Part shown: piece by piece, positions 1 through 8,054 of the stretch
How positions within the stretch are numbered: the stretch's first letter is position 1
How the letters are laid out: each line of letters starts with the position of its first letter
From: an uncultured Clostridia bacterium
GTDB lineage: Bacteria > Bacillota > Clostridia > UMGS1883
DNA: 59,832 bases
Assembly (NCBI GenBank): GCA_934476455.1
Contig: CAKSNY010000011.1
Location: 1-59,832, forward strand
Direction of reading: 5' to 3'
Notes under the pieces: model-generated
Databases searched by the model: none
What the model saw: the letters and a program-made list of their open reading frames with translations, nothing else
What the model was told of the DNA's origin: nothing
Position numbers and translations under genes: made by a program

Positions 1-77
1 AGCGAAAGCCCTTGTTCTCAAACGAAAGCTCCGAAAGCGAGCTTTCGGCTTGAAGCGTGTCGGCTTTATCGACACGC
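1..77 (+). repeat. Dispersed multi-hairpin repeat, copy A (cut by window edge)
   Basis: The first 77 bases match the last third of the full repeat at 4977-5191 essentially base for base. They hold two hairpins: CGAAAGCT pairing with AGCTTTCG, and GCGTGTCG pairing with CGACACGC (ending at 77). The rest of the copy lies outside the window. It sits just beyond the terminator of uvrC. It has no recognisable coding content. Confidence 0.85.
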
Positions 78-114
78 AAAAAAGGCTGTAAAAAGTCAAT
101 TGACTTTTTACAGC
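78..114 (-). terminator. uvrC intrinsic terminator
   Basis: A perfect 30-nt palindrome (85-114; arm GCTGTAAAAAGTCAA) is followed on the minus strand by CC-free T run TTTTTT (78-83). It overlaps the uvrC stop codon, so the last codons of uvrC form part of the stem. The same GCTGTAAAAA...TTTTTACAGC design recurs at other gene ends in the window. Confidence 0.8.
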
Positions 115-1949
115 TTCTTCTTTGTGTCAAAGTAATTTCGTATATCCTCCGCATTTTTTCGGCTTATACCCTTTACGGCGCACAAATCCTCGGCAGAGGC
201 TTTTTTTATTGCATTTACACTTTTAAAATGCTTTATAAGCGCCGCGGTTTTTCCTTTGCCTATCCCCTCAATATTTTCAAGTTCGCTCTGTGCGATACGG
301 CGGTTTCTGAGCTTTCTGTGATAATCTATCGAGTAGCGGTGCACCTCGTCCTGAATATTTGTTATAAGCCTGAAAACGGCGCCTGTGGGGTTTACATAGA
401 CCTCTCCCTTTTTTGAAACAAGCCCGCGCGTGCGGTGGCGGTCGTCCTTTACCATTCCGAATACGGGAATATCCTCTCCCAGTTCTTCCAGAAGAGAATC
501 CGCCGCGTTAAGCTGCGCAATGCCGCCGTCAAGCAGTATAAGGTCGGGCAGTTTTTCAAAATGCCCGTCGCCGACGCGCTTTTCATGCGTTAAGCGGCGA
601 CGCAGCGCCTCCCGCAGAGAATCGGTATCGCTTACACCCTCCACCGTTTTTATTTTAAAGCGGCGGTATTCGCTTTTAACGCTTTTTCCGTTTTCAAACA
701 CAACCATTCCGCAGACGGTATCCGTTCCGGATATATGCGAAATATCGTAGCTTTCTATCCTGTCCGGGATAATTTCCAGCCCCAAAATCTGCGCAAGTTC
801 TGTTACAGAGCCTTGGCGCAGCCTTTCCTTTACAAGCTGCGTTTTGTAATTATCTATATTTTTAAGCGCATTTTCACGCGCCATATCAACCGTTTTCTTA
901 TTGTCGCCGCGCTGCGGGCACTTAATATATACGCGGTGCCCCGCCTTTTTTGAAAGTATTTCTTCCATTGCGGTACAATCGTCCGCCGGTGCAGACAAAA
1001 GCACCGTTGCGGGAATAAAATTTTCACGGCTGTAAAACCTTTGCAAAAACTCGTTCATAAGCTGTGTTTCGTCGGTATACACAGCGTCGGAAAGGTCAAA
1101 GCTGTCGCTTCCGATAAGGCGCCCGCCGCGGATGTAGAACACCTCCGCAGATGCAAGCGAATCTGCCGCTGCCACTGCCAAAACGTCTGTGTCGCCGCCG
1201 TTTTCGGTAATAACCTTTTGCTTTTCGCGCAAATTTTTTACAGACGCTATGCGGTCGCGCAGCTGTGCGGCAAGCTCAAACTCTGTATTTTGCGCGGCGG
1301 CGTGCATTTTTTCTTCAAGGCTTTTTGTAATTTCGCCGTCGTTCCCCTCTAAAAAATAAACAATGTCTGAAAATTGCTCACGGTAGGTTTTTTCATCTGT
1401 CTTCCCTATGCAAGGCGCGGCACACTTTCCCATCGCATAATACAGACACGCCCGCCCCTTTCCTATATCCCGCGGAAAGCTGCGCGAGCAGTGCGGCAGC
1501 ATAAAAATATCCTTTACAAGAGCCATCGTTTCCTTTATCGAGTAGCCGCTGGGATATGGCCCGAAATATTTTGCCCCGTCGTTTTCTATTCTTCTGACAT
1601 ACATTATCCGCGGAAAACGTTCGTTAAGCGTTATCTTAATATACGGATAATGCTTGTCGTCCTTAAGCATAATATTGTACTTGGGTTTGTTTTCCTTAAT
1701 AAGGTTCGATTCAAGCACAAGCGCCTCCATCTCGCTGTCGCAGATTATATACTCAAGGTCTGCAATACGCGATACAAGCGCAAGCGTTTTTGCGCTGTGT
1801 GCCTTTGAATTTTGAAAATACTGGCGCACCCTGTTTTTAAGCACCTTTGCTTTTCCTACATAAATAATTGTTCCCGCAGCGTCCTTCATCATATAAACGC
1901 CGGGGCGTGCGGGAAGTTTTTTTAACTTTTCTTCCAAAACATTATTCAT
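108..1949 (-). CDS. uvrC: Excinuclease ABC subunit C
   Basis: UvrC is the nuclease of nucleotide excision repair; it cuts on both sides of a lesion marked by UvrA and UvrB. The 613 residues have the full family layout: an N-terminal GIY-YIG nuclease (LPARPGVYMM ... IIYVGKAK, about 12-90), the four-cysteine segment that binds an iron-sulfur cluster in this family (C-SRSFPRD ... MGKCAAPC, about 154-180), a UVR UvrB-binding helix pair (about 205-240), the RNase H-like nuclease (ESYDISH, then the GISDTD-like VEGVSDTDSLREA), and a C-terminal helix-hairpin-helix pair (IEGIGKGKT, VKGISRKNAE). The start has AAGGTG seven bases upstream. It lies 20 bp after mgtE, likely in the same transcript. Length is normal for the family. 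Confidence 0.97.
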   Translation of the reverse strand: MNNVLEEKLKKLPARPGVYMMKDAAGTIIYVGKAKVLKNRVRQYFQNSKAHSAKTLALVSRIADLEYIICDSEMEALVLESNLIKENKPKYNIMLKDDKHYPYIKITLNERFPRIMYVRRIENDGAKYFGPYPSGYSIKETMALVKDIFMLPHCSRSFPRDIGKGRACLYYAMGKCAAPCIGKTDEKTYREQFSDIVYFLEGNDGEITKSLEEKMHAAAQNTEFELAAQLRDRIASVKNLREKQKVITENGGDTDVLAVAAADSLASAEVFYIRGGRLIGSDSFDLSDAVYTDETQLMNEFLQRFYSRENFIPATVLLSAPADDCTAMEEILSKKAGHRVYIKCPQRGDNKKTVDMARENALKNIDNYKTQLVKERLRQGSVTELAQILGLEIIPDRIESYDISHISGTDTVCGMVVFENGKSVKSEYRRFKIKTVEGVSDTDSLREALRRRLTHEKRVGDGHFEKLPDLILLDGGIAQLNAADSLLEELGEDIPVFGMVKDDRHRTRGLVSKKGEVYVNPTGAVFRLITNIQDEVHRYSIDYHRKLRNRRIAQSELENIEGIGKGKTAALIKHFKSVNAIKKASAEDLCAVKGISRKNAEDIRNYFDTKKKL

Positions 1950-1968
1950 ACATTCACCTTTTCGGAAA

Positions 1969-3324
1969 CTAAAGTATAAGGCTTGCTATTTCAAAATATA
2001 TAATAAGCGAAATTGCGTCCACAATGGTTGTTATAAAAGGACTTGCCATAACCGCCGGGTCAAACCCTATTTTGCTTGCAATCATAGGCAGTGTGCAGCC
2101 CACAATTTTTGCAACCACAACATCAAGAAGAAGCGTAATACATACAACCGCCGCTACCGCCGTACCCACACGGTCAAGCAAAAGCAGCTTTACAAAGTTT
2201 GCCGCTGCAAGCGTTGCACCGCACATAACGGCTACGCGAATTTCCTTCCATACAACACGTGCGATGTCGGAAAATTCTATCTCGCCCAGCGAAATACCGC
2301 GTATAACCGTTACCGAAGCCTGGCTTCCGCAGTTTCCGCCGGTATCCATAAGCATAGGAATACACGCTACAAGCGCAATCTGCGCCGCAAGCGCACTTTC
2401 AAACTTTGTTATTATCATACCTGTAAAGGTTGCCGAAATCATCAGTATCAAAAGCCACGGTATACGGCTTTTGTAGGTTTCCACAACATCTGTTTTAAGG
2501 TATGGTTTGTCAGACGGCGTAATAGCAGCCATCTTTTCAATATCCTCGGTGGTTTCCTCCTGCATTACGTCCATTACGTCATCGACGGTTACAATCCCGA
2601 CAAGGCGGTTTTCCTCGTCAACAACGGGCATTGCGGAAAGGTCGTACTTTGTAAAGTTCAGTGCTACGGTTTCACGGTCCTCGGTAGTAAGGGCGCTTAT
2701 AACCTCTCCGTGCATTATTTCCTCCATCGTGGCATCTTCATCCGCAAGCAAAAGCCCGCGCACCGTAACATACCCCAAAAGATGCCTGTCGTCCTCTGTA
2801 ACATAGCAGGTATTTATAGTTTCTTTGTCCACACCTGTTCTTCGTATGCGCTTTATTGCGTCCTCAACCGTCATATTCGGGCGCAGCGACACATACTCCG
2901 TGGTCATAATACTGCCGGCGCTGTCCTCGGGATATTTTAATATTTCATTTATCATTTTGCGCATTTCCGGATCTGCCTGGCGAAGTATTCGCTTTACAAC
3001 ATTTGCCGGCATCTCCTGCGCAAGGTCAACCGCGTCATCCATATACAGCTCGTCAACGACCTCTTTAAGCTCGCTGTCGCTGAAGCTTTGTATCAAAAAT
3101 TCCTGTGCGTCCTCCTCCATTTCAACGAAGGTTTCCGCCGCAAGTCCTTTGGGCAAAAGCCGAAACATCAGCGGAACGGTTGTTTTTTCGCAGTCTTCAA
3201 ACATTGCGGCAATGTCCGCCGGGTGCATTGTTTCCAGCACGTCGCGCGCCGCGGTATATTTTTTCCCCTCAATCAAAAGCTGAAGCGTTGCACCAAGTGC
3301 ATTGCCGTTTACAATTTCAGCCAT
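1969..3324 (-). CDS. mgtE: Magnesium transporter MgtE
   Basis: MgtE is a homodimeric Mg2+ channel of the inner membrane. The 451-residue protein has the MgtE N-terminal helical domain with the repeated MHPADIAAMFED-type motif (about 15-120), two CBS domains (SIMTTEYVSLRPNMTVEDA and the AMPVVDEENRLVGIVTVDDV region, cut here for length), and a five-helix membrane part with the Mg2+-path motif region ACIPMLMDTGGNCGSQAS. I start it at the ATG preceded by AGGGGGT with six bases of spacing, not at the longer in-frame start at 3369, because the longer N-terminus has no SD and runs into the attenuator. Just upstream lie a promoter, a 28-codon leader ORF and an intrinsic terminator, so expression is probably set by attenuation. 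Confidence 0.95.
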   Translation of the reverse strand: MAEIVNGNALGATLQLLIEGKKYTAARDVLETMHPADIAAMFEDCEKTTVPLMFRLLPKGLAAETFVEMEEDAQEFLIQSFSDSELKEVVDELYMDDAVDLAQEMPANVVKRILRQADPEMRKMINEILKYPEDSAGSIMTTEYVSLRPNMTVEDAIKRIRRTGVDKETINTCYVTEDDRHLLGYVTVRGLLLADEDATMEEIMHGEVISALTTEDRETVALNFTKYDLSAMPVVDEENRLVGIVTVDDVMDVMQEETTEDIEKMAAITPSDKPYLKTDVVETYKSRIPWLLILMISATFTGMIITKFESALAAQIALVACIPMLMDTGGNCGSQASVTVIRGISLGEIEFSDIARVVWKEIRVAVMCGATLAAANFVKLLLLDRVGTAVAAVVCITLLLDVVVAKIVGCTLPMIASKIGFDPAVMASPFITTIVDAISLIIYFEIASLIL

Positions 3325-3372
3325 ATTTTTACCCCCTGTTTTCAAATATGGTGCGGCGCCGCGGTGCAATGC

Positions 3373-3413
3373 AAAAAAACAGACCGATTATTTCCGTGCG
3401 GAAAAAACCGGTC
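3373..3413 (-). terminator. Attenuator terminator before mgtE
   Basis: On the minus strand, arm 3400-3413 pairs with arm 3382-3395 (GACCGG...CC with GG...CGGTC, one U-U mismatch, GCAC-type loop), followed by TTTTTTT (3373-3379). It lies between the leader ORF stop (3422) and the mgtE start (3324), so it would end transcription before mgtE unless an alternative fold or coupled translation prevents it. Confidence 0.75.
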
Positions 3414-3421
3414 GAACATTT

Positions 3422-3508
3422 TTATACGGTGATACCAAAAAAATGCACGCAAGACGCCTGCAACCGTCGTCGACCGATGCTTGTACCTGTATTTCCTCCT
3501 GCGTCCAT
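3422..3508 (-). CDS. Leader peptide ORF upstream of mgtE (28 aa)
   Basis: A 28-codon ORF starts with ATG five bases after an AGGTGA SD and about 19 nt after a predicted transcription start. It ends with TAA nine bases before the attenuator stem. The peptide begins MDAGGNTGTS, has a run of three arginines in the middle, and ends with an aromatic, hydrophobic tail (HFFGITV). It has no signal peptide or known domain. Position, strong SD and following terminator fit a regulatory leader peptide whose translation controls read-through into mgtE, as MgtL does for mgtA in enterobacteria. The function is inferred from context; I do not recognise the peptide. Confidence 0.55.
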   Translation of the reverse strand: MDAGGNTGTSIGRRRLQASCVHFFGITV

Positions 3509-3533
3509 TTTCTTCACCTCACAATCCAATACT

Positions 3534-3563
3534 ATAATATCGCGCCGCACATATGTTTGTCAA
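3534..3563 (-). promoter_or_regulatory. Sigma-A promoter for the mgtE leader
   Basis: Minus strand: TTGACA (3558-3563), 18-bp spacer, TATTAT (3534-3539). It overlaps the end of the DUF3006 gene and gives a start near 3527, placing the leader ORF about 19 nt into the transcript. mgtE-uvrC can thus be transcribed apart from mltG. Confidence 0.6.
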
Positions 3564-3781
3564 CCCTTTTTATTAAACAAACGGCGCATTTTTTCTTCTA
3601 TCATCTTTTTTCGCATTTCTGTCTGTGTGCGGTCGGGCGTATATCTTTCCCCGTCAAAAAGCACAACGTCACCCTCTTTTATGCCCTGCAGCAGCTCTTT
3701 TTTCACGGGATGCGTTAATCCGTTTTTGTCCTCAAGCACCCCAAAGCCCTCTTCAAATCTGTCTAATATATAAGTTTCCAT
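3560..3781 (-). CDS. DUF3006 domain protein
   Basis: This is a 73-residue protein of the DUF3006 type: it opens with YILDRFEEGFGVLED, the conserved 'DRFE...AVLE' strand pair of that family, followed by a small beta domain (DVVLFDGERYTPD) and a basic helical tail (MRKKMIEEKMRRLFNKK). Members are small cytoplasmic proteins of unknown function in Firmicutes. I prefer the internal ATG at 3781 (upstream AAGGCGTGG) over the GTG at 3790, which touches its own SD. It starts 12 bp after mltG and is probably co-transcribed with it. Confidence 0.75.
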   Translation of the reverse strand: METYILDRFEEGFGVLEDKNGLTHPVKKELLQGIKEGDVVLFDGERYTPDRTQTEMRKKMIEEKMRRLFNKKG

Positions 3782-3793
3782 ATTTTCCACGCC

Positions 3794-4801
3794 TTATTTT
3801 GTTTTATGCTCTGCAAAGGTTTCGCTGAAGCTGTGGCTTCCGTCATTCTTTTTTGTATCTGTTCTGTAATATAAATACGAATGGCTTTGCGGATTCATTG
3901 CAGCCTTTAAGGACTCTGCACCGGGGTTACATATCGCCCCTATCGGAAGCCCCTTATTTTTGTATGTGTTGTAAGGGGAGTCTTTCTCCAGGTCTTTATA
4001 ATATACCCTGTCCACATTGTAAAGCCCGCCCGATATAATATACACAACGCTTGCGTCAATCTGAAGCGGCATACCCTTTTCAAGCCTGTTTTTTATAACG
4101 CCGGAAATTATGCTTCTCTCGCTTTTCAGCTTAGCCTCGCGCTCTATAAGCGACGCCGCAATTACAATGTCATTCATCGACAGATCCGTTTTGTTTGTAT
4201 TTTTCACGCTGTTATACTGCTTTTCAAATTCCGAAAGCATTGTCTGTATTACGTCGTGCGCGGTAGAATAATTCATAAATTCGTAGGTGTTTGGGAAAAG
4301 GTATCCCTGTAATCTGTATTTTACCCCGCTTACCTTTGGAATATTCTCTGTAAAATCCGCTTTAAACTTTCCGTTTTCAAGCTCGTTTAAAAACTCTTCG
4401 CTTGTTGATATTCCCAATTTTTCGCACCTTTGTGCTATCATTTCGGCGCTGTAGCCCTCCGGAACGGTAAGGCGAACCGTGTTTTCATTTATTGCGGGCT
4501 TTTTAAGCGCCGCAATTATATCGTCATATGCCATATTTTTTGAAAGCTTGTATTTACCGTAGTTCAGCTTGTCACGGTCGGGCGAGGTCTTTAGCTTTAA
4601 GCAAAACGCCTTTTCAAAATGTATAACGCCCGCCTTTTTAAGAGCAGATGCAATCATCTCTCCGGAAGAGCCTTTTTCTATCTCTACGGTAACGCTTGCA
4701 CCGCCCGATGTTTTATTTGTAAACTCCTTCACAAATAAGCCGCCGTATATAACGGCTGCCGCAATTACAACAAGCAAAACAATCTTAACAACTTTTTTCA
4801 T
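3794..4801 (-). CDS. mltG: Endolytic murein transglycosylase MltG (YceG-like)
   Basis: MltG cleaves nascent glycan strands at the membrane and is thought to set glycan length. The 335-residue protein has one N-terminal membrane helix (VVKIVLLVVIAAAVIYGG), a LysM-like small domain, and the YceG catalytic domain with LQGYLFPNTYEF and AASLIEREAK; the catalytic Glu is the first E of that motif (about E220). The C-terminal part has PYNTYKNKGLPIGAICNPG, the family hallmark. The start is the ATG at 4801, seven bases after AGGTG; the GTG at 4810 overlaps that SD. It is followed closely by the DUF3006 gene. Confidence 0.95.
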   Translation of the reverse strand: MKKVVKIVLLVVIAAAVIYGGLFVKEFTNKTSGGASVTVEIEKGSSGEMIASALKKAGVIHFEKAFCLKLKTSPDRDKLNYGKYKLSKNMAYDDIIAALKKPAINENTVRLTVPEGYSAEMIAQRCEKLGISTSEEFLNELENGKFKADFTENIPKVSGVKYRLQGYLFPNTYEFMNYSTAHDVIQTMLSEFEKQYNSVKNTNKTDLSMNDIVIAASLIEREAKLKSERSIISGVIKNRLEKGMPLQIDASVVYIISGGLYNVDRVYYKDLEKDSPYNTYKNKGLPIGAICNPGAESLKAAMNPQSHSYLYYRTDTKKNDGSHSFSETFAEHKTK

Positions 4802-4976
4802 CGTATGCACCTCCGCAAACGGTATATGATGTAATTATAATGCAAAAGGAGAATATTGTCAAATAAAACATTATATTCCGAAAACATTAAAATATAAACC
4901 GTATTAAAAGCATATAGCATATCGTTTCGCCGGCAATCGAAAAAAACATATTCCGCTTTTTTGGTATAAAAAATTA

Positions 4977-5191
4977 GCTGTTGAAAAACTTAAAATCCGA
5001 GAACTTGGGGAGTTGTCAGAGGGGAAATCCCCTCTGACGTAAAAAACGCGGTTTTCGCGGGCGTGTACCGCAAAAACCGCTCCCTGCAAGGGCTGGCGCG
5101 GTGAGCGCCGCGCGAGCGAAAGCCCTTGTTCTCAAACGAAAGCTCCGAAAGCGAGCTTTCGGCTTGAAGCGTGTCGGCTTTATCGACACGC
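4977..5191 (+). repeat. Dispersed multi-hairpin repeat, copy B (most complete)
   Basis: This copy of about 215 bp starts at CTGTTGAAAAACT and ends at CGACACGC. It contains five hairpins in order: CAGAGGGG/CCCCTCTG, GCGGTTTT/AAAACCGC, GGCGC(G)/GCGCC, CGAAAGCT/AGCTTTCG and GCGTGTCG/CGACACGC. Near-identical sequence is found at 1-77, 26765-26904 and 30545-30740, always between genes and always in this orientation. It has no clear terminal target duplication and no transposase. It fills most of the 486-bp gap between mltG and the secreted-protein gene; the remainder upstream (4811-4976) is AT-rich and should hold the mltG promoter. Confidence 0.85.
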
Positions 5192-5194
5192 TCT

Positions 5195-5222
5195 GAGCTG
5201 TTTAAAACTTTTTAAACAGCTC
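5195..5222. terminator. Palindromic hairpin next to repeat B
   Basis: GAGCTGTTTAAAA (5195-5207) pairs with its complement ending at 5222. There is no strong T run on either side, so terminator function is uncertain. It resembles the hairpin at 11991-12022 (both share GCTGTTTAAAA). Confidence 0.4.
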
Positions 5223-5296
5223 ATTCACTCAAGGGGATAGGGAAAAAAGCTTCAGACCGCAAAAAGTCAATCAATCTTTTTAACATCCCACTTTTT

Positions 5297-5719
5297 TTAA
5301 TTTATTGAATATGCGCCCTTAACCATTAAAATACAATCTGTTGCAGTCCACACGCCGCGCCCGTCTCCAACGGGTGTTATAAGCAGATGGTTTCCCTGAA
5401 CGGAGGTTGCATTGTCAAGGTCAAAACCCATTGTAACATCGCTCATTCCGCCTTTTTGGCTTGCTATAACGGTACATGTGCCCATCCTTAAGATTACCTC
5501 TGTTCCCGCCTCGCAAATAACCGATTTCCCCGCGGGAACGTTTACTATCTGAAACTGTGACGAGGTTTTTATATACGGATACACAACACTGTCGATATAG
5601 CTTTTTGTAATAAGCGGGTCACCGTCTGTTCCCGGCTGTGCGCACAGCGCGCTTACAGCAAGCATTGCAATTAAAAGCACACTTATAATACATACTTTTT
5701 TCTTCATCCTTTGATTCAT
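5297..5719 (-). CDS. Secreted protein of unknown function
   Basis: This 140-residue protein has an N-terminal signal peptide (basic KKK, hydrophobic stretch, then SALCAQ). The mature part contains DPLITKSYIDS, a beta-rich region with GKSVICEAGTEVILRMG and HLLITPVGDGRG, and ends LMVKGAYSIN. I recognise this pattern from short exported proteins of Clostridia but know of no function for it. Two starts are possible: ATG at 5719 sits directly against its GAAGGG, while ATG at 5707 lies about 12 bases from it. It lies nine bp downstream of ndoA and may share that operon's transcript. Confidence 0.65.
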   Translation of the reverse strand: MNQRMKKKVCIISVLLIAMLAVSALCAQPGTDGDPLITKSYIDSVVYPYIKTSSQFQIVNVPAGKSVICEAGTEVILRMGTCTVIASQKGGMSDVTMGFDLDNATSVQGNHLLITPVGDGRGVWTATDCILMVKGAYSIN

Positions 5720-5727
5720 CCCTTCGT

Positions 5728-6078
5728 TTAAATATCTATAAGCCCAAAGCTTACGGCGATTGCATCGTTTACCTTAATCATCTTAAGTTCGTCAAGTCTT
5801 CCGATTTTTTCACGCAGGCGCTGCTTATCAATTGTGCGCACCTGCTCAAGCAAAATTACGCTGTCGCATTTAAGCCCGTATTCGGCGGCGTCTATTTCAA
5901 TATGCGTCGGAAGCTTTGCCTTGTTTATCTTGCTGGTAATTGCCGCCGCTATAACGGTGGGGCTGTATTTGTTTCCCACATCGTTTTGCACGACAAGCAC
6001 CGGGCGTATTCCGCCCTGCTCCGACCCTACCACCGGGCTTAAATCAGCGTAAAAAATATCACCGCGTTTTACTATCAC
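5728..6078 (-). CDS. ndoA: NdoA/MazF-family endoribonuclease toxin
   Basis: The 116-residue protein is a type II toxin that cuts single-stranded RNA; in Bacillus the homologue cleaves at UACAU. It begins VKRGDIFYADLSPVVGSEQG, the MazF/PemK opening, with RPVLVVQND (catalytic Arg region) and IAAAITSKINKAKLPTH, which carries the Thr/Ser catalytic region. The start is the GTG at 6078, eight bases after GGAGAG. The longer in-frame ORF to 6153 is not used because it would overlap the antitoxin gene deeply. The gene overlaps the antitoxin stop by 20 bp, so translation is coupled. Confidence 0.93.
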   Translation of the reverse strand: MIVKRGDIFYADLSPVVGSEQGGIRPVLVVQNDVGNKYSPTVIAAAITSKINKAKLPTHIEIDAAEYGLKCDSVILLEQVRTIDKQRLREKIGRLDELKMIKVNDAIAVSFGLIDI

Positions 6079-6361
6079 TGTTTTCACTCTCCGATAAAAA
6101 TTCCTCGTAGATTTTAAATGCACTTTCATCGGATTTAAGGCAGCTTGCAGCAATGGATAAATTTATTTCACCCATACGCCTGTAGCCCTCTTTTATTTTT
6201 CCTTTCAGCTCAACCCTGCGCCTTTCGCGCAAATAATTTTTCATTGCCAGCGCCACAAATTCGCTTCGCGATTTATTGTCCGTCCGCGCAAACCCGTCAA
6301 GCTCGGAAACAAGCTCCTCGGGCAGTGTAAGCCTTATTGTGCGCCGAGCCTTCTCGCCCAT
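6059..6361 (-). CDS. ndoAI: NdoAI-type ribbon-helix-helix antitoxin
   Basis: The 100-residue protein is the antitoxin and likely autorepressor of the adjacent NdoA toxin. Residues 6-50 form a ribbon-helix-helix domain: a short strand RRTIRLTLPEEL, then two helices through SRSEFVALAMKNYLRERRR. The C-terminal half is helical and acidic, as in antitoxin tails that block the toxin dimer. In many Firmicutes this pair follows alr; here alr is missing and the upstream gene is the NAD(P)HX repair enzyme, with a 175-bp gap holding no other gene. Confidence 0.85.
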   Translation of the reverse strand: MGEKARRTIRLTLPEELVSELDGFARTDNKSRSEFVALAMKNYLRERRRVELKGKIKEGYRRMGEINLSIAASCLKSDESAFKIYEEFLSESENSDSKTR

Positions 6362-6535
6362 CAGACCCGCCCCCTTGCAATTGCGGAAAAACCGCTTGAT
6401 ACTTTTTAAGTATACTACATTTTCGGGGCGAGGTCAAATGTAAGTTATTCCAAAAAGCCGTAATGCGTATGTACCTATACGGCAAGTGCATTTATATTCT
6501 AATTATGCACACCCCGCCCGCACTGCATACGCATA

Positions 6536-8026
6536 TTATTCTTTTTTAAGCTGCAATTCTTTAAATATTTGCGGAATAAGGCGTATAATGTCGCCGGCAG
6601 TACACCCCCTCGGACCGATAAGCCTTTCAGCCAGCTGCCCTGCCGAGGTATGAACAAAGCACGCTGCCGCTGCGCTGTCCGTAAGAACCATTCCCTGCGC
6701 GGCAAGCGACACCAAAATACCTGCCAAAACATCTCCTGAACCCGCCTTTGCCAATGCACTGGTAGAGCCTATCGAAACATACTTATTTGTTCCTCCGTAG
6801 GCAATTATGCTGCGCGCGCCTTTTAAAAGCAAACTTACGCCGTGTTCCTTACAAAAGCTCTCCGCCGCGTGTACACGGTCTTTTTGTATTTCCTCCACCG
6901 TTTTTTTGCATATCCTCGAAAACTCTTTCGGATGCGGCGTAAGAAGAACGTTTTTATTTTCTATAATATCAAGATGTCCGCCAAGTGCATTTATACCGTC
7001 GGCATCAACAATAAGCCCGCAGCTTATCGTTTCAAGAATTTTTTCAATAAGCCTGTCGTGCCTACCCTTGCCGATACCGCAGCCTACAAGTACGCAGTCC
7101 GCCGTTTTAAGAGCTTCCAGGGCTTCGCTTCCGAGTTCCGGCGAAATAACGCCTCCCGCCTCACGCGCGGGGATAACGACGGCCTCCTTTACCATTATAT
7201 TCAAAATTCCGCATATTGATATAGGTGCGATTATTTTAACCAAGCCGCAGCCGCTTTTAAGCGCCGCCTCCGCCGCCATTGCCGCAGCCCCCGCCATACC
7301 GAAACTGCCCGCTGCAATAACCGCCGTGCCGAAGCTGCCTTTGTGAGAAAGGCGGCTTCGTCTCGGAAGCATAACATTAACCATTCTTTTTTCAATGGGA
7401 ACAAAACCGGAGCTTTCCTTTGTGTAATCTACCGGTATGCCAATCTCCGCAATGGTTATTTTCCCGCAGGGATCTACGCTTTCATCAAAAATCATTCCAT
7501 GCTTCGGCGCCGTAAATGTAACGGTTTCGTCTGCCCTTACGCACGAAGCGGCACATTTTCCGGTGTCTGCTTCCATACCGCTCGGAATGTCGGCAGACAC
7601 AACATAAGAATCCGACGCGTTTATAATATCTATCGCCTTTTTCGCATTTCCATGCGTTTCACCCGAAAAGCCTGTTCCGAATATGGCGTCAAGTATACAC
7701 TCGAACTGCTCTGTCGGAAAAGATATATCCTCCGTTATCAAAACGCCTTGCTCTGCCGCCTTTTCATAAAACAGCCTGCATTCTTCACTCTCGGGCGGGA
7801 AAACGCCTACAGCCTCCACGGTTTTACCCATTTTTTTCAAAGCAACGGCAGCGGCGTAACCGTCGCTGCCGTTATTTCCTTTTCCGCAGTAAACACGTAC
7901 GGATGAAAAATCCTTCAGAACCCGAACAAGCGCAGCAGCGGCGTTTTCCACAAGGTGCGCCTCCGTCACGGTTTCGCAAGCTTTTTTTTCCAAAGCGCGT
8001 ATATTTTCGGATTTTAAAAACAACAT
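6536..8026 (-). CDS. nnr: Bifunctional NAD(P)HX epimerase / ADP-dependent dehydratase
   Basis: This enzyme repairs hydrated NADH and NADPH. The N-terminal half (about 1-210) is the YjeF_N epimerase with VYCGKGNNGSDGYAAA and DAIFGTGFSG. The C-terminal half (about 225-495) is the ribokinase-fold dehydratase with HKGSFGTAVIAAGS, LTPHPKEFSRIC, LLKGARSII and the GSGDVLAGI phosphate-binding motif. The length (496) fits the fused form. I start at ATG 8026, preceded by GGGG at eight bases, not at GTG 8044. The DUF6106 gene lies 28 bp upstream. Confidence 0.93.
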   Translation of the reverse strand: MLFLKSENIRALEKKACETVTEAHLVENAAAALVRVLKDFSSVRVYCGKGNNGSDGYAAAVALKKMGKTVEAVGVFPPESEECRLFYEKAAEQGVLITEDISFPTEQFECILDAIFGTGFSGETHGNAKKAIDIINASDSYVVSADIPSGMEADTGKCAASCVRADETVTFTAPKHGMIFDESVDPCGKITIAEIGIPVDYTKESSGFVPIEKRMVNVMLPRRSRLSHKGSFGTAVIAAGSFGMAGAAAMAAEAALKSGCGLVKIIAPISICGILNIMVKEAVVIPAREAGGVISPELGSEALEALKTADCVLVGCGIGKGRHDRLIEKILETISCGLIVDADGINALGGHLDIIENKNVLLTPHPKEFSRICKKTVEEIQKDRVHAAESFCKEHGVSLLLKGARSIIAYGGTNKYVSIGSTSALAKAGSGDVLAGILVSLAAQGMVLTDSAAAACFVHTSAGQLAERLIGPRGCTAGDIIRLIPQIFKELQLKKE

Positions 8027-8054
8027 ACATAAACCCCATTTCACCGTTAATTCC

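Noticed and set aside
3384..3540. M-box (ykoK) Mg2+ riboswitch before mgtE
   Set aside because: GAGGTGAAG looks like the M-box opening, but the later conserved core segments are missing and the stretch reads better as an SD plus a short ORF and terminator.
4904..5089. Minus-strand ORF through repeat B, similar in part to the ORF at 26597-26878 through repeat C
   Set aside because: The peptide likeness follows from the shared DNA of the repeat. Copy D breaks the frame, no SD is present (TTG start), and one of the ORFs runs antisense into phoR.
6145..6535. alr (alanine racemase) expected before ndoAI
   Set aside because: No racemase motif is present; the 175-bp gap upstream of ndoAI holds no gene.
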